Assembly (NCBI GenBank): GCA_027323595.1
Contig: DAHWBL010000290.1
Span: forward strand, 1 to 15,599
Length of the DNA stretch: 15,599 nucleotides
From: Acetobacteraceae bacterium
GTDB lineage: Bacteria; Pseudomonadota; Alphaproteobacteria; Acetobacterales; Acetobacteraceae
Direction: 5' to 3'
This document shows, one piece after another, positions 1 to 7,318 of the stretch (positions are counted from its first letter, which is position 1; every line of letters begins with the position of its first letter). Under the pieces are notes generated by a model that saw nothing but the letters and a program-made list of their open reading frames with translations, was not told the origin of the DNA and ran no database searches. The translations under genes and the position numbers were made by a program.

Positions 1-41
1 ACCTTTTTGTGGTCGGCGAGGATCGGACTTCGTTTGTTCAT
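1..41 (-). CDS. Partial N-terminus of an unidentified leftward gene, cut by the window edge
   Basis: Read on the minus strand, an ATG at 41-39 opens a frame that stays open to the window edge and encodes MNKRSPILADHKK. This is only 13 codons, so no family can be assigned with confidence. The polar start followed by a D-H-K motif reads like a real protein N-terminus rather than noise. No strong Shine-Dalgarno sequence precedes it. The local base composition is less GC-rich than in the rest of the window, which would fit an accessory gene. It could also be a chance open frame. Confidence 0.35.
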   Translation of the reverse strand, partial: MNKRSPILADHKK

Positions 42-247
42 TTTATGGGAAGCGAGTCATAATCTGTTGTTCTCGCACCATCGCAGGCTCGGCGGGGTTC
101 GACAACATGAACGAATAACAGAGGCCACGAAGTGCTAACGAACTAGCCACGCCTGTCATGGGCGCATTGCCGACGCCCGGCCACGTCTACCGGATGACCG
201 CTTCGGCTCAAAAACAGAAATCCCCGCCCGCCAAATCCCACCACCCC
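42..247. other. AT-richer intergenic stretch without a recognisable gene
   Basis: This stretch separates the leftward gene fragment from the marR promoter. It is visibly richer in A and T than the coding sequence to the right, especially up to about position 150. A frame in line with marR is open from an ATG at 158 and another at 194, but the peptide is low in complexity and lies upstream of the best promoter, so I treat it as untranslated. A CATAAT hexamer at 58-63 lies 18 nt after TTGTTC (34-39). It could be a weak rightward promoter, but no gene is obvious behind it. I see no tRNA or insertion-sequence ends. Confidence 0.5.
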
Positions 248-276
248 TTGACATTTCATAAGCAAGCTTATTATAT
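248..276 (+). promoter_or_regulatory. Sigma-70-type promoter of the marR-emrAB operon
   Basis: A perfect TTGACA (248-253) is followed after exactly 17 nt by TTATAT (271-276), which matches the consensus -10 at four of six positions. Transcription would start about 7 nt downstream, near 283-284, directly at the GTG proposed as the marR start. This is the best promoter-like sequence in the window. Confidence 0.75.
258..271. promoter_or_regulatory. Palindromic operator between -35 and -10, probable MarR site
   Basis: ATAAGC (258-263) and GCTTAT (266-271) form a perfect inverted repeat around a 2-nt centre. The palindrome fills the second part of the spacer and touches the first base of the -10 element. 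A bound dimer there would exclude RNA polymerase. MarR-family repressors typically bind such short palindromes in their own promoters, so autoregulation by the adjacent gene product is the natural inference. Confidence 0.65.
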
Positions 277-282
277 CCCGGC

Positions 283-291
283 TGTGGATAA
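283..291 (-). promoter_or_regulatory. Perfect DnaA-box consensus at the marR start
   Basis: TGTGGATAA is the exact complement of the DnaA box TTATCCACA. It overlaps the predicted transcription start and the GTG start codon of the MarR gene. A single 9-mer can occur by chance, but a second exact copy in the same orientation is at 8625-8633. Confidence 0.4.
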
Positions 292-742
292 GCCCGCCTA
301 CGATTTTCTGGTCCTGCTGAACGACCTCGCCCGCGTCATCCGCACCGAGGCGGACCGGCGCGCCCGCCTGCACGGCATGACCCGCGCGCAATGGATGATC
401 CTCGCGCGCCTCAACCAGTCCCCCGGCCTGTCGCAGCGCGAGCTCGCCGAATATCTGGAGGTCGAGCCGATCACCGTCGCCCGCCTGGTCGATCGGCTGG
501 AGGCCGCCGGCCAGGTCGAACGCCGCCCCGACCCGGTGGACCGCCGCATCTGGCGGCTGCACCTCACCGATCTGGGTCGCCCCGCGCTCGACGCGCTCGG
601 CGTCCAGCGCGACCAGCTCCTCGCCATCGTCACCGAGGGCGTCGATGCCCGGTCCCTCGCCGAGGTCTCCGCCACCCTGGCGCAGATGAAATCCAACATG
701 ACCGGCTGCCGCCGTCCCGAACCCGCGAAGAAGTCCGCCTGA
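284..742 (+). CDS. MarR-family transcriptional regulator, probably leaderless
   Basis: This is a winged-helix repressor of the MarR family, 152 residues from the GTG at 284. The recognition region, starting with LSQRELAEYLEVEPITVARL at about residues 49-68, is followed by the wing with the typical D-R-R (86-88), then a helical dimerisation C-terminus. An in-frame ATG lies upstream at 158, but the TTGACA/TTATAT promoter would then lie inside the gene. Starting at GTG 284 gives the usual family length and an mRNA that begins at the start codon. The stop overlaps the emrA start in a TGATG arrangement, so the regulator and the efflux genes are one operon. By analogy with E. coli MprA/EmrR it should repress emrAB and release DNA when a drug-like ligand binds. 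The ligand is unknown. Confidence 0.85.
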   Translation: MDKPAYDFLVLLNDLARVIRTEADRRARLHGMTRAQWMILARLNQSPGLSQRELAEYLEVEPITVARLVDRLEAAGQVERRPDPVDRRIWRLHLTDLGRPALDALGVQRDQLLAIVTEGVDARSLAEVSATLAQMKSNMTGCRRPEPAKKSA

Positions 743-1830
743 TGCCGCAAGCCATCTCCTCCACCGCCCCGCTGCGCGACGCGACCGCCGCGCGCACCCG
801 CCCGCTGGGTCAGCGCCTGCGCCCGCTGCTGATGGTCGGCGGCGTCGTGCTGTTCGCCATCGCCGGCCTCGTCTTCTGGCTCTCCACCGGCCGCTGGATC
901 TCGGTGGATGACGCCTATATCCGCGCCGCCAAGGTCTCGGTCAGCACCGACGTGTCGGGCATCGTCGCCACCGTCGCGGTGAAGGAGGGCCAGCGCGTGC
1001 ATCGCGGCGACGTGCTGCTGCGCCTCGATGACCGCCCGTTCCGCATCGCGCTCGACGGCGCGCTGGCCGACCGCGCGCAGACCGTGCTGACCATCGAGGC
1101 GATGAAGCGCGACTATCGGCGCATGCTGCACGGCATCGAGGCCAGCCAGGCGGTGGTCGATGCCGACCAGGCGAATTTCGACCGCCATGCCGTCGCGGTG
1201 CGCAGCGGCGGCGTGTCGCGCGCCGAGTTCGATGATGCCCGCTTCAAACTCGCCGCCGACCGCCAGTCGCTCGCGGCCCTGGGCGGGGAGGCCGAGGTGC
1301 AGCTCGCCAAACTGTCCAACAACGCCGACATCGACCCCACCCGCACCCCCGCCTACCAGCAGGCCCAGGCGCGCGTGGACGAGGCGCAGCGCCAGCTCGA
1401 CCACACCACCATCACCGCCCCGTTCGACGCCATCGCCACCCAGGTCGATGCGGTGCAGCCGGGCATGTATCTGGCCGCCGCCACCGCCGCCTTCGCGCTG
1501 GTCTCCACCGAACAGGTCTGGGCCGAGGGCCAGCCGAAGGAAACCGAGCTGACCAATGTGCAGCCCGGCGACAAGGTGGAGGTCAGCGTCGATACCTACC
1601 CCGGCCGGGTCTGGCACGGCGTGGTGGAAAGCATCGCGCCGGCCGTCGGCTCCGAATTCTCCGTGCTGCCGGCACAGAACAGCTCCGGCAACTGGGTCAA
1701 GGTGGTGCAGCGCATCCCGCTGCGGGTGCGCCTGGACCGCGCCGCCGACGACCCCGATCTGCGCTCGGGCATGAGCGTCACCATCGACATCGACACCGGC
1801 CACCGACGCAGCCTCGCCGACCTGTTCTGA
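742..1830 (+). CDS. emrA: EmrA/HlyD-type membrane fusion protein of a drug efflux pump
   Basis: This 362-residue periplasmic adaptor links an inner-membrane transporter to an outer-membrane channel. A single N-terminal membrane anchor lies at about residues 29-48. It is followed by the WISVDDAYI stretch that is usual for EmrA proteins, and by the first half of the lipoyl domain (VSGIVATVAVKEGQRVHRGD, about 71-90). A long alpha-helical hairpin rich in Ala, Gln and Arg follows, then the second lipoyl half (TITAPFDAIATQVDAVQPG) and a beta-barrel region with TYPGRVWHGVVESIAP. The start codon shares its A with the marR stop. The emrB gene begins 22 nt after the stop. No TolC-like channel gene lies in the window, so the outer-membrane partner must be encoded elsewhere. 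Confidence 0.9.
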   Translation: MPQAISSTAPLRDATAARTRPLGQRLRPLLMVGGVVLFAIAGLVFWLSTGRWISVDDAYIRAAKVSVSTDVSGIVATVAVKEGQRVHRGDVLLRLDDRPFRIALDGALADRAQTVLTIEAMKRDYRRMLHGIEASQAVVDADQANFDRHAVAVRSGGVSRAEFDDARFKLAADRQSLAALGGEAEVQLAKLSNNADIDPTRTPAYQQAQARVDEAQRQLDHTTITAPFDAIATQVDAVQPGMYLAAATAAFALVSTEQVWAEGQPKETELTNVQPGDKVEVSVDTYPGRVWHGVVESIAPAVGSEFSVLPAQNSSGNWVKVVQRIPLRVRLDRAADDPDLRSGMSVTIDIDTGHRRSLADLF

Positions 1831-1852
1831 TGGCAACGGTCAGGAGCCTCCG

Positions 1853-3385
1853 ATGACGCCGCCCGGCGGCGCGGGCGCGCCCAACCGCGCGGTGCTGACC
1901 GCCTGCACCATGCTGGCCACGCTGATGCAGTCGCTGGACAGCACCATCGCCAATGTCGCCCTGCCCTACATGCAGGGCTCGCTGGCGGCGAGCCAGGACC
2001 AGATCAACTGGGTGCTGACCAGCTACATCGTCGCCGCCGCCATCATGACCGCGCCCACCGGCTGGCTCACCACCCGCTTCGGCCGCACCCGGCTGTTCGT
2101 CGTGGGCGTGCTGGGATTCACCTTCGCCTCGATCCTGTGCGGGCTCGCCCGATCGATCGATGAAATCGTGCTGTTCCGCCTGCTGCAAGGCATGTTCGGC
2201 GCCTCGCTGGTGCCGCTGTCGCAGGCGGTGCTGTTCGACATCTATCCCATCGAACAGCGCGGCCCGGCGATGGCGATGTGGGGCATCGGCGTCATGGTCG
2301 GCCCGATCCTGGGACCCACGCTGGGCGGCTGGCTGACGCAGAACTACGACTGGCGCTGGGTGTTCTACATCAACGTGCCGTTCGGCCTGCTCGCCACCGC
2401 CGGGCTGATCCTGTATCTGCCCGAGACCGAGCGAACCCGCCAGAAATTCGACTGGACCGGCTTTGCCATGCTCAGCCTCGCCCTCGGCGCATTCCAGTTG
2501 ATGCTCGACCGCGGCAGCGAACTCGACTGGTTCGCCTCGCGCGAGATCATCGCCGAGGCGATCCTCGCCGGCATCGGCGCGTGGTGCTTCATCGTGCATT
2601 TCCTGCTGGCCAGGGATCCGTTCATCTCGCCGGGCCTGCTGCGCGACCGCAACTTCGTCATCGGCACCGTCTACATCTTCATCGTCGGGCTGATCCTGTA
2701 CGCAACCCTCGCGCTGCTCACGCCGTATCTGCAGAACATGATGAACTACCCGGTGCTCACCGCCGGCATCGTGCTCGCCCCGCGCGGCGTGGGCACCATG
2801 CTGGCGATGTTCCTGTGCGGGCGCATGCTCGGCCACGTCAATGTGCGGGTGATGGTGATCGGCGGCTTCGCGCTGACCATCTACGCGCTCTATCTGATGA
2901 TGGGCTTCACCCCCGACGTGTCCGAAAGCCAGGTGATCATCTCCGGATTTCTCCAGGGCATGTCGGTGGGGTTCGTGTTCGTCTCGCTGTCCACCGTCAC
3001 CTTCGCCACCCTGCCGGCCGACCTGCGCACCCAGGGCACCAGCATCTACAGCCTGATGCGCAACCTGGGCAGCGCGATCGGCATCTCGATCACCGGCGCG
3101 CTGCTGATCAGCAACACCCAGGCCAACCACGCCTCCATCGCCGCCGCGATCACCCCGTTCAACCGCGCCCTGCAATCAGGTGCCGCCGCACAGCTATGGA
3201 ACCCGCTCACCGCCGCGGGTGCCGCCGCGCTCAACGCCGAGATCACCCGCCAGGCCGCCATCATCGCCTATATCGACGATTTCAAGCTGATGGCGATCAT
3301 CTCCATCATCACCATGCCGCTGGTCTTCGCGCTGCGCACGCCCAAGGTCGCCGCCGACCCCGGCCACGCCGCGGTGATGGACTAA
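1853..3385 (+). CDS. emrB: EmrB/QacA-type MFS multidrug transporter (DHA2 family)
   Basis: This 510-residue inner-membrane proton/drug antiporter of the DHA2 family should have 14 membrane helices. Visible signatures are LDSTIANVALPYM in helix 1 (about residues 28-40), motif A as GWLTTRFGRTRLF (about 70-82), and the antiporter motif C as GIGVMVGPILGPTLGGW (about 144-160), followed by DWRWVFYINVPFG. The ATG has a good ribosome binding site, AGGAG at 1842-1846, 6 nt upstream. It works with the adaptor encoded just before it. Exported compounds cannot be told from sequence. The gene ends only 2 bp before the stop codon of the opposing methyltransferase gene, with no room for a dedicated terminator. 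Confidence 0.93.
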   Translation: MTPPGGAGAPNRAVLTACTMLATLMQSLDSTIANVALPYMQGSLAASQDQINWVLTSYIVAAAIMTAPTGWLTTRFGRTRLFVVGVLGFTFASILCGLARSIDEIVLFRLLQGMFGASLVPLSQAVLFDIYPIEQRGPAMAMWGIGVMVGPILGPTLGGWLTQNYDWRWVFYINVPFGLLATAGLILYLPETERTRQKFDWTGFAMLSLALGAFQLMLDRGSELDWFASREIIAEAILAGIGAWCFIVHFLLARDPFISPGLLRDRNFVIGTVYIFIVGLILYATLALLTPYLQNMMNYPVLTAGIVLAPRGVGTMLAMFLCGRMLGHVNVRVMVIGGFALTIYALYLMMGFTPDVSESQVIISGFLQGMSVGFVFVSLSTVTFATLPADLRTQGTSIYSLMRNLGSAIGISITGALLISNTQANHASIAAAITPFNRALQSGAAAQLWNPLTAAGAAALNAEITRQAAIIAYIDDFKLMAIISIITMPLVFALRTPKVAADPGHAAVMD

Positions 3386-3387
3386 AA

Positions 3388-4128
3388 CTAGGGCGTCACC
3401 GCGCGCGCCGCCAGCACCGAGGCCACCGAGCCCGCCGACCATAGCCCCAGCAGCCGTGGCTTCTCGCCCTGCGGCGTGTCGCGCAGATACAGCTCGGGCT
3501 CGGGAAAGTTGAACGGCGGGCGCGCCAGATTCATCTCCCGGTACAGCCCGGTGCGGATGTCGCGATTGACCATCACATATGGATGGGTGGTCAGCAGGCA
3601 CCACGGCGTGCCGGCCGCCAGAAAGCGCGCCAGCGTGGCGAAGATGTCGGCCTCGGAAAAATGAAACAGCCCATCGCGGCACAGCCACAGATCGGCGGTC
3701 GGATGGTCCTCATGTATGATGTCGATGACGCGAAACGCATGCCGCTCGTCGCCGAACCGGTGCGCGCACTCCTCGATCAGGTCGGTGACGATGTCGGCGC
3801 CGATATAGCCCATGCCCGGCGGCGTGGACACCAGACGCATCCAGTGAAAATCCCCGCACGGCGAATCGAACAGCCGGCGCACGCCCCGATCATGCAGCAA
3901 TTGCGCGAACTCGGCGCGGAACAGCTCGGTGGAAGCGAGCGAGGAGCCGTTGCCGCTCGCCGATTCGCGCCCGCCCCAATAGTTGGTGCGGTAGATATGG
4001 GTGAACGCCTCGCGCGCGCCGGCGGCCGCGATCGCGCGGCGGATGCGCCGCTTGCGCCAGGCCCGAAGCTGTCGTCCCAGAACCGGAATGCGCGTGAGCC
4101 TGGTGATCAAATCATCAGTCCGGGTCAT
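3388..4128 (-). CDS. Class I SAM-dependent methyltransferase-like protein
   Basis: This 246-residue protein has a basic N-terminus (RAWRKRRIRR). An IYRTNYWGGRESASGNGSS stretch at about 45-63 follows, then a glycine-containing SAM-binding loop LFDSPCGDFHWM (about 86-97), an acidic strand end YIGAD (108-112) and a VIDI strand (134-137). The WGG-ES-SG-GS plus D-x-PCGDF-W combination is, as I recall, shared by a family of putative methyltransferases often found near glycan genes. The substrate is unknown. The ATG lies in an ATGA overlap with the stop of the preceding methyltransferase gene, and GGGGAG at 4136-4141 (minus strand) is a good ribosome binding site. It is the last gene of a three-gene minus-strand operon and converges on emrB. 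Confidence 0.75.
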   Translation of the reverse strand: MTRTDDLITRLTRIPVLGRQLRAWRKRRIRRAIAAAGAREAFTHIYRTNYWGGRESASGNGSSLASTELFRAEFAQLLHDRGVRRLFDSPCGDFHWMRLVSTPPGMGYIGADIVTDLIEECAHRFGDERHAFRVIDIIHEDHPTADLWLCRDGLFHFSEADIFATLARFLAAGTPWCLLTTHPYVMVNRDIRTGLYREMNLARPPFNFPEPELYLRDTPQGEKPRLLGLWSAGSVASVLAARAVTP

Positions 4129-5219
4129 GGTTTTCTCCCCCTGACACGGGCCAGCGCCCGCCAGCCCGCGCGCAGCGGCCCGATCATCCCGAGCGCGGTC
4201 GCGAGCAGCACCACCGCCGCGCGCGCCGGCGTCGCGCCGCGCCCGCCGGCCAGCCGATCGCCGCTGATCACGGCGCCGCGCGCCGCATCCGCATCGGCCG
4301 GTTCCAGCACATAGACCGCCGCGCGATCGCCATGCGCGAACGGATAAAATCGCGGCGTCCAATGCTTCTCGCGCGCGAGGCGCATCAGATAGCGATGGGT
4401 GAAGCCCAGCTCCATCCAGCCGAAGCGGCGCATGCAGAACACCGACAACCCGTCCAGCCGCGGCCCCCACGGATAGGGAATCGCCTTGCTGCGCCCGGCA
4501 ACGATCGGCTCGCCGCACAGCACCACCCGGCCGCCGGGGTTCAGCCTGGTGTGCAAAAGCTCCAGCAGACGGTCGAAATCGATGGCATGATGAAACGCCT
4601 CATAGAACAGAATCGTATCGAATTTGCGCCCCGCGAACCCGGCGCCGAATTCGCCCGCCTCCAGCTCCACCGACAGCCCGAGATGTTTGGCCTGCGCCGC
4701 GATCGCGGCCAGCGCGTCGGGATTGATATCAACGCCAAAGGCGCGATAGCCGGTGCGCGCGGCCATCAGCAGAATCTGCCCGCTGCCGGGGCCGTATTCC
4801 AGCACCGCGCCGCCCGCCGGCAGGTTCAGATGCGCGAAGATGTGGCCCCAGGCCAGCAGATGTTCGGACACCATCGCCGCCGACCCGAACGACCACGGCA
4901 CCAGCGCGCGCCAAAGATCGGCCGGCACCGCGGCCGCATGCGCCTCGTCGCGCGCGGCGACATATCCCTGCCCGGCGCGCCCGCGCAGGCTGAGATACAG
5001 CTCCATCGCCGCCGCGCGGTACCCCGGCGCGAACGGGTCCATCCGTGCCAGCCGGCGCGCCCGCGGCACGTCGAGAACCAGCTCCGACAGACGCTGGTAT
5101 TGCGCGGCATCGGGCAGCCCGTCGCCGATCTCGGCCAGGATCGCCTCATAGGCCGCCATCGCCGCACCCGGGCGCGTCACCCCCGAGGCTGGCTCGTGCC
5201 CGAGGGTCGCCGCGCCCAC
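4125..5219 (-). CDS. Class I SAM-dependent methyltransferase with an N-terminal extension
   Basis: The protein has 364 residues from a GTG at 5219. The central Rossmann-type domain shows motif I as VLEYGPGSG (about 139-147), the ribose-binding acidic residue in FGVDINPDAL (about 161-170), and FDTILFYEAFHHAIDF plus LNPGGRVVLCGEP in the second half. About 130 helical residues precede it. A hydrophobic stretch (ARAAVVLLATALGMIGPL) near the C-terminus suggests membrane association. The GTG directly follows the zinc-ribbon stop. An alternative ATG at 5159 removes 20 low-complexity residues and is equally plausible; neither has a convincing ribosome binding site. Its stop overlaps the next gene by ATGA. 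The substrate is not deducible; a small hydroxylated or glycan metabolite is a guess. Confidence 0.75.
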   Translation of the reverse strand: MGAATLGHEPASGVTRPGAAMAAYEAILAEIGDGLPDAAQYQRLSELVLDVPRARRLARMDPFAPGYRAAAMELYLSLRGRAGQGYVAARDEAHAAAVPADLWRALVPWSFGSAAMVSEHLLAWGHIFAHLNLPAGGAVLEYGPGSGQILLMAARTGYRAFGVDINPDALAAIAAQAKHLGLSVELEAGEFGAGFAGRKFDTILFYEAFHHAIDFDRLLELLHTRLNPGGRVVLCGEPIVAGRSKAIPYPWGPRLDGLSVFCMRRFGWMELGFTHRYLMRLAREKHWTPRFYPFAHGDRAAVYVLEPADADAARGAVISGDRLAGGRGATPARAAVVLLATALGMIGPLRAGWRALARVRGRKP

Positions 5220-5585
5220 CTACTCCAGCCCGATCGCGCGATACAGCCACCCGGCCGCCGGCCAGGCCTGCCGCACCGCCTCGCGATACACCACCGCCGC
5301 CGCACCCGCCGCGACCAGCAGCGCCAGGCTGCCCACCCAGCCCGCAACCAGCGCCCAGCCGCCCGAGGCGCGCGGCGCAGGGGCGGGCGGTGCCACCAGC
5401 GGCGGCACGGCGACCAGCGGCGGCGGCGCGACCACCGCCATGTCGGGCAGCGGCGCGGCGAGCGGGCCGGGCTCCTGCCAGCGCCACTCGGCGTTGCAGA
5501 CATGGCAGACCATCCGCCGGCCAGGGCGCAGCAGCGCGTCGGGCACGGCATAGCCGGCCGCGCAGGCGGGGCATGTCACTTCCAT
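5220..5585 (-). CDS. MJ0042-type zinc-ribbon protein with one membrane helix
   Basis: This 121-residue protein starts with a zinc ribbon: CPAC at residues 5-8 and CHVC at 27-30, with Y-x-VP and GR between them and W after the second pair. These are features of the MJ0042 family common in Alphaproteobacteria. A Pro/Ala/Val-rich linker follows. One membrane helix lies at about 77-101 (GWALVAGWVGSLALLVAAG), with a short tail ending GLE. The family's role is not established. Its position divergent from ftsE is, to my recollection, widespread in alphaproteobacteria and may indicate an envelope or division role. No good ribosome binding site precedes the ATG, and a promoter places the RNA start almost at the ATG, so the transcript may be leaderless. 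It is the first gene of the operon with the two methyltransferases. Confidence 0.85.
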   Translation of the reverse strand: MEVTCPACAAGYAVPDALLRPGRRMVCHVCNAEWRWQEPGPLAAPLPDMAVVAPPPLVAVPPLVAPPAPAPRASGGWALVAGWVGSLALLVAAGAAAVVYREAVRQAWPAAGWLYRAIGLE

Positions 5586-5590
5586 GCGCC

Positions 5591-5620
5591 ATTGTCGCCT
5601 GTCGATGCCATCGTTGACAA
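5591..5620 (-). promoter_or_regulatory. Probable promoter of the zinc-ribbon/methyltransferase operon
   Basis: On the minus strand TTGTCA (5620-5615) is followed after 18 nt by GACAAT (5596-5591). Each matches the sigma-70 consensus at 4-5 of 6 positions. The expected RNA start, about 6-7 nt further, falls at the first base of the ATG at 5585. Confidence 0.4.
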
Positions 5621-5667
5621 CCTCCCCGCCCGCTTCCCGTCCACCGCCGGCTTCGTCCGCCACCCGC

Positions 5668-5718
5668 TTCCGGCACCCGCGCGCCGCCGCTATCATCGGC
5701 ACCGGTCACCTTTGGAAG
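5668..5718 (+). promoter_or_regulatory. Possible ftsE promoter and ribosome binding site
   Basis: TATCAT (5691-5696) matches the -10 consensus at five positions, but the sequence 17 nt upstream (TTCCGG) is a poor -35. GGAAG at 5714-5718 is a fair ribosome binding site 5 nt before the ftsE ATG. The site fits the divergent layout, but it rests on one hexamer. Confidence 0.3.
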
Positions 5719-5723
5719 CACCC

Positions 5724-6401
5724 ATGGTCCGGCTGGACAATATCGGCCTCGATTACGGCCCGCCCGGCGGCGGTGGCCACACGGTGCTGAGCGACATCAG
5801 CTTCGCGCTGCCGCAAGGCGGTTTCAGTTGGCTGCTGGGCCCGTCGGGCGCCGGCAAATCCAGCCTGCTGCGGCTGCTGATGCTGGCCGCGCGCCCCTCG
5901 CGCGGGCATCTGGAAATTCTCGGCGCCGACATCGCACGCGCCCGGCGCGGCGCGCTGCCGGGGCTGCGCCGGCGCATCGGCGTGGTGTTCCAGGATTTCC
6001 GCCTGCTCGACCATCTCTCCGCCTTCGACAATGTCGCCCTGCCGCTGCGCCTCGCCGGGCGCCCCGAGGGCCAGGTGCGCGCCGATGTCGCCGAGATGCT
6101 GCACTGGGTCGGCCTGTTCGAGCGCGCCGAGGCGCGGCCGGCCGAGCTGTCCGGCGGCGAACAGCAGCGGCTGGCCATCTCGCGCGCCGTCATCGCCCGC
6201 CCCGCGCTGCTGCTCGCCGACGAGCCCACCGGCAATCTCGACGACGCCCAGGCGGAGCGGCTGATGCAGCTGCTGCATGAGCTGAACCGGCTGGGCACCA
6301 GCGTCATCGTCGCCACCCACAACGAGGCGCTGGTCGCCCGCCACCCCGCCGCCGCGCTGCGGCTGCACCATGGTCGGCTCGCGCAGGCCGCCCCGGCGTG
6401 A
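5724..6401 (+). CDS. ftsE: Cell division ATP-binding protein FtsE
   Basis: FtsE is the cytoplasmic ATPase of the FtsEX complex, which acts at the division septum and controls peptidoglycan hydrolases. The 225-residue protein has Walker A GPSGAGKS (39-46), Q-loop VFQDFRLL (Q90), ABC signature LSGGEQQR (142-149), Walker B LLLADEPTGNLDD (162-174) and H-loop ATHN (H199). The VVFQDFRLLDHLSAFDNVALPL stretch, in which I quote only the first conserved half as the identifying part, is typical of FtsE. The frame is open far upstream, but the ATG at 5724 gives the family's usual length and follows GGAAG. The stop overlaps the ftsX GTG by 4 nt. Confidence 0.95.
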   Translation: MVRLDNIGLDYGPPGGGGHTVLSDISFALPQGGFSWLLGPSGAGKSSLLRLLMLAARPSRGHLEILGADIARARRGALPGLRRRIGVVFQDFRLLDHLSAFDNVALPLRLAGRPEGQVRADVAEMLHWVGLFERAEARPAELSGGEQQRLAISRAVIARPALLLADEPTGNLDDAQAERLMQLLHELNRLGTSVIVATHNEALVARHPAAALRLHHGRLAQAAPA

Positions 6402-7318
6402 GCGAGCTCGATCACCGCTTCCGCCGTGGCCATGACGATCTGGGCCTGCGCCGCGCCCTGCCCGGCCGGCTGCTGCCCGCGCTGGTCGCCGCCATGGCGT
6501 TCCTCGCCGCACTCGCCGCCGCCGGCGTGGTCGCCACCGCCCATCTGGCCACCCAATGGCAACACGGCGCGCTCGCCGCGGTCACCATCCAGGTGCCCCG
6601 GCCAGGCGAGCCGGCAGCCGACGACGCCCAGGACCAGACCCGCCGCGCGGCGGTGCAGGCGGTGCTCGCCGCCACCTCGGGCGTCAGCGTCCACCAGCTC
6701 GACGAGGGCGAACTCGCCGACCTGCTGCGGCCCTGGCTCGGCGACTCCGCCGAACGGCTCTCGCTGCCGCTGCCGGCGGTGTTCGCGCTGCATCTGGCCG
6801 ACCCCGACCGCGACCTCGCCGCGCTCACCACCCGGCTCGATCAGGCGGCGCCAGGCACCCTGGTGGAGCGGCATGAACTCTGGCGCGGCCGGCTCGCGGC
6901 ACTCGCCCGCAGCCTGCAGGCCGCCGCCGGCCTCGCGCTGCTGCTGGTCGGCGGCATCGCGGTCGCGGCGATCACGGTCGCCACCCGCGCCGGGCTCGCC
7001 GCCCGCCGCGAGGCGATCGAGCTGGTGCACCAGATCGGCGCGCCCGACCGTTTCATCGCCCAGCGCTTCGCCGCCCGCGCCAGCCTGCTCGCCCTGATCG
7101 GCGGCACGATCGGCGCGCTCGCCGCGCTGCCGGTGCTGCTGATCCTGGCCTGGCTCGCCGCCCCGCTCACCGGGCTCACCCCGCGCCTCGCCACCCTGGC
7201 GCTGCTGCTGCCCCCGCCGCTATGGGCGAGCCTGCTGGCGTTGCCGGCGGCGGCGGCGGCGATCGGCTGGGTCACCGCCCAGGCCACCGTGCGCGGCTGG
7301 CTGGCACTGCTGCCATGA
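6398..7318 (+). CDS. ftsX: Cell division permease FtsX
   Basis: This 306-residue inner-membrane partner of FtsE starts with GTG inside the ftsE stop (GTGA overlap). The topology fits FtsX: a cytoplasmic basic N-terminus, helix 1 at about 25-48, and a large periplasmic loop of about 120 residues that in other bacteria contacts hydrolase activators. Three further helices follow at about 173-195, 228-252 and 264-296. The cytoplasmic segment ARREAIELVHQIGAPDRFIA (about 202-221), shared by FtsX and other MacB-like permeases, should contact FtsE. The sequence is very Ala/Leu-rich. The stop overlaps the next ATG by 4 nt. Confidence 0.93.
   Translation: MSELDHRFRRGHDDLGLRRALPGRLLPALVAAMAFLAALAAAGVVATAHLATQWQHGALAAVTIQVPRPGEPAADDAQDQTRRAAVQAVLAATSGVSVHQLDEGELADLLRPWLGDSAERLSLPLPAVFALHLADPDRDLAALTTRLDQAAPGTLVERHELWRGRLAALARSLQAAAGLALLLVGGIAVAAITVATRAGLAARREAIELVHQIGAPDRFIAQRFAARASLLALIGGTIGALAALPVLLILAWLAAPLTGLTPRLATLALLLPPPLWASLLALPAAAAAIGWVTAQATVRGWLALLP

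Noticed and set aside
70..120. tRNA-like GGTTCGA sequence near 97-103
   Set aside because: No matching T-stem, acceptor stem or anticodon arm could be drawn around it.
158..283. Upstream starts of the MarR gene at 158 or 194
   Set aside because: The consensus promoter and palindrome would lie inside the coding region, and the added residues are unlike the MarR fold.
298..1836. 512-codon minus-strand frame opposite marR and emrA
   Set aside because: Low-complexity antisense frame; the HlyD-type domains on the plus strand explain the region.
1778..3175. 465-codon minus-strand frame opposite emrB
   Set aside because: The His/Gln/Gly/Asp-rich composition is typical of antisense reading of a membrane protein; no family features.
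4332..5723. Upstream extension of the ftsE frame by about 460 codons
   Set aside because: The frame is open only by chance opposite the methyltransferase and zinc-ribbon genes. FtsE is complete from ATG 5724, with a ribosome binding site.
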